Under the pieces are notes generated by a model. That model was not told the DNA's origin. It made no database searches and saw only the letters and a list, made by a program, of their open reading frames with translations. A stretch of DNA of 64,000 bases. It comes from Pseudomonas sediminis. GTDB lineage: Bacteria > Pseudomonadota > Gammaproteobacteria > Pseudomonadales > Pseudomonadaceae. Below, piece after piece: positions 58,652 to 64,000 of this stretch (within the stretch, counting starts at the first letter, position 1; each line of letters starts with the position of its first letter). The stretch is from NCBI RefSeq assembly GCF_002741105.1, contig NZ_NIQU01000005.1:25138-89137 (forward strand), in the 5' to 3' direction. The position numbers were made by a program, and so were the translations under genes.

Positions 58652-58954
58652 GTGTACGTGCTATTGCTCAAGACCCAACTCAAACCCGGCAGTTTCGAGA
58701 CGTTCATGGACGCCATGCGGATCAACGCCGCTGCTTCGGTGCGCGATGAACCGGGCTGCCTGACCTTCGACGTGATGCGCGACCGCAGTGATGCCGATCT
58801 GGTGTGGCTGTACGAGGTATACGTCGACGAGGCGGCTTTCGAGGCGCATACGCGAACTGCGCATTTCCTCGCGAGTCGGCCGCTGGTGGAGCCGCTGATC
58901 GAGCGTCAAGACGCCATCGAAGCCGATATGCTGGCGTTCAATCCGTCGCGTTGA
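58652..58954 (+). CDS. ABM-domain protein (putative quinol monooxygenase)
   Basis: 100 residues from GTG 58652, six bases after GGAG; an ATG at 58640 would place the ribosome site inside the gene. Ferredoxin-like ABM fold: LLLKTQLKPGSFETFMDAMRINAAASVRDEPGCLTFDVMRDRSDADLVWLYEVYVDEAAFEAHTRTAHFL, similar to YgiN-type quinol monooxygenases. It pairs with the divergent VOC gene and precedes the convergent rhlG. Confidence 0.82.
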   Translation: MYVLLLKTQLKPGSFETFMDAMRINAAASVRDEPGCLTFDVMRDRSDADLVWLYEVYVDEAAFEAHTRTAHFLASRPLVEPLIERQDAIEADMLAFNPSR

Positions 58955-58996
58955 AGGCCCACGTCCCGCAGGGTGGGCCAAGCACTGCGCTGCAGT

Positions 58997-59770
58997 TCAG
59001 CCCAGATGAAAGCCGCCATCGATGGGGATGATGGCGCCTGTCATGTAAGAGCCGGCGCTGCCGGCCAAGCTCAGGGCCAGGGCGGCCATTTCCTCTTCAC
59101 GGCCCCAGCGCTTCATCGGAATTACTGCGGTATCGGCGGCGAGCGCGGCTTCGTCCTCGGCGATGAAACGGGTCATCTTGCTCGGGAAGCGGCCCGGTGC
59201 GATCACGTTGACGTTGATGTGCTCGTCGACCAGTTCCTTGGCCAGCATGCGCGACAGTTGATGCAGCGCCGCCTTGCTCGGCCCGTATGCATAGGCTTGT
59301 TCGCTCATGGCGCTGATGCCGGCCACCGAGCCGATATTGATCACCCGCGCCGGGCAGTCCGCCGAGCCGGCCTTGCGCAGCAGCGGAAGCAGTTGCTGGA
59401 TACAGCCGAACACCGAGGTGACGTTGAGCTGCATGACCTTTTCCCAGCCTTTGGCAGGGTAGCTCTCCAGCGGTGCGCCCCAGGTGGTACCGGCGTTGTT
59501 GACCAGAATGTCCAGGCGCTCGATACGTTCGCTTAGCTCGCGCGCCAGCGCCTGCACGCCTTCCTCGCTGGCCAGGTTGGCGGCGATGCCGGTGCACTGG
59601 CCCAGCGCCGAGAGTTCAGCGGCGGTTTGCGCACAGGCTTCGCCGTCGCGCGCGCAAACATAGACATGGGCGCCGGCTTCGACGAAGGCTTTGGCGATCA
59701 TCAGGCCGATGCCACGGGTGCCACCGGTGACCAGGGCAGTGCGCCCGGCAAGGGAGAAGTAAGGATGCAT
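58997..59770 (-). CDS. rhlG: RhlG-type beta-ketoacyl reductase (SDR)
   Basis: 257 residues, with the N-terminal MHPYFSLAGRTALVTGGTRGIG and the segment WEKVMQLNVTSVFGCIQQLLPLLRKAGS, SAMSEQAYAYGPSKAALHQLSRMLAKEL very close to P. aeruginosa RhlG as I remember it. NADPH-dependent; the active Tyr and Lys are in YAYGPSK. The originally proposed role in rhamnolipid precursor supply has been disputed. Here there is no rhlAB nearby. Confidence 0.88.
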   Translation of the reverse strand: MHPYFSLAGRTALVTGGTRGIGLMIAKAFVEAGAHVYVCARDGEACAQTAAELSALGQCTGIAANLASEEGVQALARELSERIERLDILVNNAGTTWGAPLESYPAKGWEKVMQLNVTSVFGCIQQLLPLLRKAGSADCPARVINIGSVAGISAMSEQAYAYGPSKAALHQLSRMLAKELVDEHINVNVIAPGRFPSKMTRFIAEDEAALAADTAVIPMKRWGREEEMAALALSLAGSAGSYMTGAIIPIDGGFHLG

Positions 59771-59953
59771 GGAAAGGCCTCGCGAGATGGTGAGGGCTTC
59801 ACCCTAGGGCCTGGCAGCGGGGAATGCAGGCATCATTGCCGGCCGAAATGACGCTTTATGCGTTTTGTCTGGTCGCGGTTGAGGCTTTCCACGGAATCAC
59901 GCCCTGTAAGAGCTTTGGCCATGTAGAGGCATTCGCGCTTTGTCGAAGGGGCT

Positions 59954-60655
59954 TTAGTCGCGACTCGCCATCTGCACATCCAGCACCCGGATGCGCCCGG
60001 GCTCGGGGTAGTGCCAGTGCACGTCCAGATCCCAGAAGCGCGCGCCATACCGGCGCTCCGGCTCTGGCTGTTGGTAGGCCGGACGCGGGTCTTGCGCCAG
60101 GCATTGCTCGATTAGCTCCACCAGCGGTTCGTTCAGGCGCAGCGCATGCTGGCGCGCCGACGGCAATGCATCGGCATGCCATTCCACTGGGATCAGCCGT
60201 GGCGCGCTATCGGCCATGGCGTTGTGCGCATCGCTCACGCAGTCGGCGTAGGGCACGTAGGGCTTGATGTCCAGTACGGGCGTGGCGTCGAGCAGATCGA
60301 TGCCGGACAGGTACAGCCGGCCCGGTTCGACCTTGTCCAGGCGTACCACCGATTGGCCGATGCCATTGGGGCGATGGGTTGCACGGGTACTGAACACGCC
60401 CACCGACTGATTACCGCCCAGGCGTGGTGGGCGCACCTTCAGCCGTGGCTTGTCCTCCAGCGCCTGGTGAAACAGAAACAGCAGCCAGACATGGCTGACC
60501 TGTTCCAGTCCCTGCACGGCTTCGCCCTGATCGAAAGGCGGCAACAGTTCCAGCACGCCGCGAGCGGCGGGAGCCAAGTGTGGCTGGCGGGGAATGGCGA
60601 ACTTTTCCTTGAAGCAGGAGCGCACGATACCGACAGGCGAAACCAGATGCTGCAT
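59954..60655 (-). CDS. trmO: TrmO, tRNA (adenine(37)-N6)-methyltransferase
   Basis: 233 residues (TsaA/YaeB family). Methylates N6-threonylcarbamoyladenosine at A37 in ACY-decoding tRNAs with SAM. Conserved blocks: VGIVRSCFKEKFAIPRQPHLAP, VSHVWLLFLFHQ, FSTRATHRPNGIGQSVVRLD, LDIKPYVPYADCV, then a C-terminal domain that ends with YGARFWDLDVHWHY. The gene lies next to the small exported protein at 60665, same strand, 9 bases apart. Confidence 0.92.
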   Translation of the reverse strand: MQHLVSPVGIVRSCFKEKFAIPRQPHLAPAARGVLELLPPFDQGEAVQGLEQVSHVWLLFLFHQALEDKPRLKVRPPRLGGNQSVGVFSTRATHRPNGIGQSVVRLDKVEPGRLYLSGIDLLDATPVLDIKPYVPYADCVSDAHNAMADSAPRLIPVEWHADALPSARQHALRLNEPLVELIEQCLAQDPRPAYQQPEPERRYGARFWDLDVHWHYPEPGRIRVLDVQMASRD

Positions 60656-60664
60656 GGCGTCCTC

Positions 60665-60871
60665 TTAGCGGCTGCGCACAGGAGCGTCGTGCGCTACCCG
60701 GCAGCCGGCATCGCGGAAGGGGCCGGTGAAACGAATCCAGCCGTCACCAGGGCTGACCTGGGCGCAGGTCAGGTGGCCGTCGACCTTGCTCTGCCAGAGG
60801 AAGAAGGGGGCTGGCGCGGCCAGGGCGGGCAGGCTCAGGGCAAGTAGGGCGGTGAGTAACAGGGTACGCAT
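60665..60871 (-). CDS. Small exported protein
   Basis: 68 residues: signal peptide MRTLLLTALLALSLPALAAP followed by a short mature part FFLWQSKVDGHLTCAQVSPGDGWIRFTGPFRDAGCRVAH containing two Cys that could form a disulfide. TGGAGA lies before ATG 60871; a reading from 60934 was rejected. I recognise similar short proteins in pseudomonads but no function. Probably co-transcribed with trmO. Confidence 0.75.
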   Translation of the reverse strand: MRTLLLTALLALSLPALAAPAPFFLWQSKVDGHLTCAQVSPGDGWIRFTGPFRDAGCRVAHDAPVRSR

Positions 60872-60914
60872 GAGGGTGGTCTCCAGAGCGTGACGGACAC
60901 AGCCTAACACGGCC

Positions 60915-61625
60915 TCAGAAGCGTTCCTTCTCACCCAGATAGCGCCACTGCCCGGAAGGCAGCTTGGCCATGGGTACGCCGCCGATACGGATGCGCTTCA
61001 TGCTCAGCACTTTCAGGCCCAGGGCTGTGCAGATCTGCCGCAGCAGGTCAGGAGCCGGATTCTTCAAGGCGAAGCGCAGGCGCTGTTCGCTCTGCCAACT
61101 GGCCTTGCACGGTGGGAACTGCGTGCCCTTGTGCAACCAGCCTTTCTTCAGGCGTTCCAGCGCGCTGGCGGGCACCTCGCCGGCGACCTCGACCAGGTAC
61201 TCCTGCTCCAGTTTGGCGGCATCCTCGCGCAGCTTGCGCTGTGTGCGCCAATCCTGGCTGAGCACCATCAGGCCGCTGGCGCCGGTCTGCAAGGGCAGGC
61301 TCTGTTCCTGGCGCAGGAAGTGGCCATGCAGGATGCGTTGGGCGTGCGGGTCTTGTTCCCAGTGTCGTTCGCGCACCAGCAGGTGTTGCAACTGTGCGGC
61401 GTTACAGCCAGCTGAGCCATGTACCAACAGGGTGACGGGCTCTACCGGCTCAAGCGTGGCATCCGGATGCAGCTCGACGCGCTGATCTTCGATCTTGAAT
61501 TGCGGCGCTTCGACCACCTGGCCGTCCACCGTCACCCAGCCGCCAGTGATGTACAGATCGGCCTCGCGGCGCGAGCAGCCGAACAGTTCGATGACGCGTT
61601 TGGACAGACGGGTGGCTTCGCTCAT
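60915..61625 (-). CDS. S4-domain RNA pseudouridine synthase-like protein, catalytic Asp replaced
   Basis: 236 residues. An N-terminal S4 RNA-binding domain (TRLSKRVIELFGCSRREADLYITGGWVTVDGQVV) is followed by an RsuA/RluB-like synthase domain. In active enzymes the motif is GRLDxxTxGL; here it reads LPLQTGASGLMVLSQDW, with Gln113 (codon 61287-61289) at the place of the catalytic Asp. The rest of the fold (KLEQEYLVEVAGEV, KRIRIGGVPMAKLPSGQWRYL) is retained. It may be a non-catalytic RNA binder. ATG 61625 was chosen from the S4 start. Confidence 0.88.
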   Translation of the reverse strand: MSEATRLSKRVIELFGCSRREADLYITGGWVTVDGQVVEAPQFKIEDQRVELHPDATLEPVEPVTLLVHGSAGCNAAQLQHLLVRERHWEQDPHAQRILHGHFLRQEQSLPLQTGASGLMVLSQDWRTQRKLREDAAKLEQEYLVEVAGEVPASALERLKKGWLHKGTQFPPCKASWQSEQRLRFALKNPAPDLLRQICTALGLKVLSMKRIRIGGVPMAKLPSGQWRYLGEKERF

Positions 61626-61679
61626 GACGGCGCTCGACAAAAAGAAGGTCAGTGTACCGGCAAGGCGTTGCGCTGCCGG

Positions 61680-61706
61680 AAAGAAAAAGCCCCGCATGCT
61701 GCGGGG
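61680..61706 (-). terminator. Rho-independent terminator after rimO
   Basis: On the minus strand GCCCCGCAGCATGCGGGGC is followed by TTTTTCTTT. It stops rimO transcription before the pseudouridine-synthase-like gene. Confidence 0.88.
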
Positions 61707-61727
61707 CCCGTCATGCAGGGATCTGGC

Positions 61728-63050
61728 TCAGACCAGCTCGCCCCACATATCGTACTCGTCGGCATCGACGATGCGCACACGCACCTTGTCGCCTGGCTTG
61801 ACGTTGGGGGAGTCGATGAACACGCTGCCATCGATCTCCGGGGCGTCGGCCCAGGAGCGGGCTACAGCGCCTTCGCCGTCCACTTCGTCGACCAGCACGT
61901 CCATCTCCAGGCCGATCTTGGCCTGCAGACGCGCGCTGCTGATGGCCTGCTGATGCGCCATGAAGCGCTCCCAGCGTTCCTGCTTGACGTCATCCGGTAC
62001 CGGCTCCAGGCCCATGTCGTTGGCCGGGGCGCCTTCTACCGGCGAGTACTGGAAGCAGCCGACGCGATCGAGCTGCGCCTCGGTCAGCCAGTCGAGCAGG
62101 TACTGGAAGTCTTCCTCGGTCTCGCCAGGGAAGCCGACGATAAAGGTGGAGCGGATGGTCAGCTCCGGGCAGATCTCACGCCACTTCTTGATGCGCGCCA
62201 GGGTCTTGTCTTCGAAGGCCGGACGCTTCATCGATTTGAGCACTTTCGGGCTGGCATGCTGGAACGGAATGTCCAGGTAGGGCAGCAGCTTGCCGGCGGC
62301 CATCAGCGGGATCACGTCATCGACGTTGGGGTAGGGATAGACGTAGTGCAGGCGCACCCACACGCCCATGGAGGACAGCGCTTCGCACAGTTCGAGCATG
62401 CGCGTCTTCACCGGCTGGCCGTTCCAGAAGTCCAGCTTGTACTTGAGGTCGACGCCATAGGCGCTGGTGTCCTGGCTGATCACCAGCAGCTCCTTGACGC
62501 CGGCTTTGACCAGGCGCTCGGCTTCGCTGAGCACGTCGCCCACCGGACGGCTGACCAGCTTGCCACGCATGGATGGGATGATGCAGAAGCTGCAGGTGTG
62601 GTTGCAGCCTTCGGAAATCTTCAGATAGGCGTAGTGACGCGGGGTGAGCTTGATGCCCTGCGGCGGTACCAGGTCGATCAGCGGGTTGTGCTCGGTCTTC
62701 GGCGGGATGACTTCGTGTACGGCGTTGACCACCTGCTCGTACTGTTGCGGGCCGGTGACGGCCAGCACGCTCGGGTGCACGTCGCGGATGCTGTCTTCAG
62801 CCACGCCCATGCAGCCAGTGACGATCACCTTGCCGTTCTCGGCCAGGGCTTCACCGATGGCGTCCAGCGACTCGGCCTTGGCACTGTCGATAAAACCACA
62901 GGTGTTGACCACCACCACGTCGGCATCCTGGTAGGTCGGCACGATCTCGTAACCTTCCATGCGCAGTTGGGTCAGGATGCGTTCGGAGTCGACAGTCGCT
63001 TTCGGGCAGCCGAGCGAGACGAAGCCGACTTTCGGGGTGGCGGTGGACAT
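61728..63050 (-). CDS. rimO: Ribosomal protein uS12 methylthiotransferase RimO
   Basis: 440 residues. Radical-SAM enzyme adding a methylthio group to Asp89 of ribosomal protein S12. UPF0004 domain with cluster cysteines in [26 protein letters not shown] and VTGCMG; radical SAM core with the CxxxCxxC in [25 protein letters not shown]-terminal TRAM domain ([31 protein letters not shown]). The S12-specific [14 protein letters not shown] and DAPEIDG patterns separate it from MiaB. Confidence 0.96.
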   Translation of the reverse strand: MSTATPKVGFVSLGCPKATVDSERILTQLRMEGYEIVPTYQDADVVVVNTCGFIDSAKAESLDAIGEALAENGKVIVTGCMGVAEDSIRDVHPSVLAVTGPQQYEQVVNAVHEVIPPKTEHNPLIDLVPPQGIKLTPRHYAYLKISEGCNHTCSFCIIPSMRGKLVSRPVGDVLSEAERLVKAGVKELLVISQDTSAYGVDLKYKLDFWNGQPVKTRMLELCEALSSMGVWVRLHYVYPYPNVDDVIPLMAAGKLLPYLDIPFQHASPKVLKSMKRPAFEDKTLARIKKWREICPELTIRSTFIVGFPGETEEDFQYLLDWLTEAQLDRVGCFQYSPVEGAPANDMGLEPVPDDVKQERWERFMAHQQAISSARLQAKIGLEMDVLVDEVDGEGAVARSWADAPEIDGSVFIDSPNVKPGDKVRVRIVDADEYDMWGELV

Positions 63051-63147
63051 GCGGGCTAACCTCTAACGGGCGCCTTGTGGGCGCCTCTGATCAAAAAGTG
63101 CGCAATTCTAGCGGCGGATCGGGCACTTGACCAGAGGCGTCTTCACC

Positions 63148-63696
63148 TCAATTGCGCCCCGGCAGCATGCGCGTCAGGGTGTTATCGCGCACCACGTAAT
63201 GGTGATACAGACCAGCGACCGCGTGCAGGCCGATCAGCCAGTAGCCGGCGCTGCCCGCCAGTTCGTGCAGTTCCTTGATCTGCCCGGCCAGTGCCTTGTC
63301 CGGGCCGATCAGTGCTGGCAGCTCCAGGCCGAAGAAGGGAATGGGCTTGCCGGCGGCGCTGAGAATCAACCAGCCAGCCAGCGGCGCACCGATCATCAGG
63401 GCGTACAGGGCCAGGTGCATCAGCTTGGCGAGCAGGTTCTGCCAGCTCGGTGGCGCGGGCTGGATGGCCGGGGTAGGGCTCAGCGCACGAGCGAGCAGGC
63501 GCAACCAGACCAGAGCGAAGACGCTCAGGCCGAGCATGAAGTGCCATTGCTTGAGCAATTCGCGGGTATCGCTACCTTTGGGGAAGTTGCCCTTGAGTTC
63601 GATGCAGGCGTAGACGGCGGCGATCAGGATCAGCATCAGCCAGTGCAGGCCGATGGACAGGCTTCCATAGCGTGGTGGGGTGTTCTTCCAGTTCAT
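63148..63696 (-). CDS. Cytochrome b561
   Basis: 182 residues, four transmembrane helices. Heme-ligand histidines are in YGSLSIGLHWLMLILIAAVYA, WHFMLGLSVFALVWLRLL, LAKLMHLALYALMIGAPLAGW and GYWLIGLHAVAGLYHHYVVRDNTL. Bacterial b561 (CybB type) is a quinol oxidase able to reduce superoxide or other acceptors. GAGGAA is located before ATG 63696. A nine-codon upward extension was rejected. Alone between rimO and tRNA-fMet. Confidence 0.92.
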   Translation of the reverse strand: MNWKNTPPRYGSLSIGLHWLMLILIAAVYACIELKGNFPKGSDTRELLKQWHFMLGLSVFALVWLRLLARALSPTPAIQPAPPSWQNLLAKLMHLALYALMIGAPLAGWLILSAAGKPIPFFGLELPALIGPDKALAGQIKELHELAGSAGYWLIGLHAVAGLYHHYVVRDNTLTRMLPGRN

Positions 63697-63790
63697 ACAG
63701 GCTTCCTCGGTAATATCCTGCATCTGTGGCAGGTGTCTCCAGCTTAGGCCCGCTTGGCTTATGTGAAACTGAGGAAGATCAATATCCGGA

Positions 63791-63820
63791 AACGAAAAAG
63801 GCCACTCGTTTGAGTGGCCT
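63791..63820 (-). terminator. Terminator after tRNA-fMet
   Basis: On the minus strand AAGGCCACTCAAACGAGTGG, then CCTTTTTCG, forms an 8-base stem ending in T residues. A second partial copy of the same stem (AAAAAGGCCACTCG) is cut off at the window end (63987-64000). Confidence 0.8.
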
Positions 63821-63831
63821 TTATCTGAAGG

Positions 63832-63908
<77 letters not shown>

Positions 63909-63914
63909 GCGGCC

Positions 63915-63942
63915 ATTCTACTCAGGGAGAGAGTGTTGTCAA
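63915..63942 (-). promoter_or_regulatory. Strong sigma-70 promoter for tRNA-fMet
   Basis: On the minus strand TTGACA (63942-63937), a 16-base spacer and TAGAAT (63920-63915), six bases before the tRNA 5' end. The -35 is a perfect consensus. Confidence 0.75.
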
Positions 63943-64000
63943 TCGGTTTCTTGCTTTTGATCGAAAATACTAATCGACAGGCAAACAAAAAGGCCACTCG

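Overview
The window reads as chromosome of a high-GC Pseudomonas (Gammaproteobacteria). The evidence is an aotJ-Q-M-P/argR transporter block next to a complete aru (AST) arginine catabolic operon, an alaS-lysC-rsmA-tRNA-Ser-tRNA-Arg block, amrZ, rhlG and a full phn C-P lyase operon, with Pseudomonas-type REP hairpins in many gaps. Next to what I remember of P. aeruginosa PAO1, local gene blocks are conserved but reordered, and oadGAB is present. A lineage such as P. mendocina/oleovorans is possible, but that is inference. I see no prophage, IS element, integron, CRISPR array or plasmid function; the window is core-type genome throughout.

Layout. 276-12601: arginine/ornithine ABC importer, the regulator ArgR, then aruC-F-G-D-B-(small gene)-E, which take arginine to glutamate plus succinate. 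12761-18968: threonine aldolase, alaS, lysC, rsmA, one tRNA-Ser and three nearly identical tRNA-Arg genes. 19013-23898: a small exported protein, the Mg2+ channel mgtE, and a three-gene SDR/exported-protein cluster divergent from an AraC-type regulator. 24100-27306: oadG-A-B, a Na+-pumping oxaloacetate decarboxylase, convergent with amrZ. 28096-38671: phnC-D-E-F-G-H-I-J-K-L-M-N-P, phosphonate uptake and C-P lyase, with a possible Pho box in front. 38770-49989: an MFS exporter, a flavodoxin-fold oxidoreductase, fumC, DUF2804, DUF2059, bolA, trhO, a DsbA-like protein, an MsbA-like ABC exporter, and a LysR regulator divergent from a GATase-like protein and a monooxygenase. 50213-55776: hpd-hmgA-fahA-maiA (tyrosine/homogentisate breakdown) followed by an SNF-family amino-acid symporter. 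56080-63908: a chemoreceptor with a sigma-28 promoter, a divergent VOC/ABM pair, rhlG, trmO, a degenerate pseudouridine synthase, rimO, cytochrome b561 and initiator tRNA-fMet.

The window is mainly a set of amino-acid and phosphonate scavenging pathways with visible control sites: paired ArgR half-sites before aotJ and aruC, a TyrR/PhhR-type box before hpd, and hairpins after both binding-protein genes (aotJ, phnD). I did not find a clearly new multi-gene system. The most interesting signals are enzyme families that have lost key residues (a pseudouridine synthase with Gln in place of the catalytic Asp, and a CTP-synthase-type amidotransferase with Gln in place of the triad His), a REP sequence read as protein inside phnN, an internal start in lysC, and a tRNA-Arg array built from a repeating unit.
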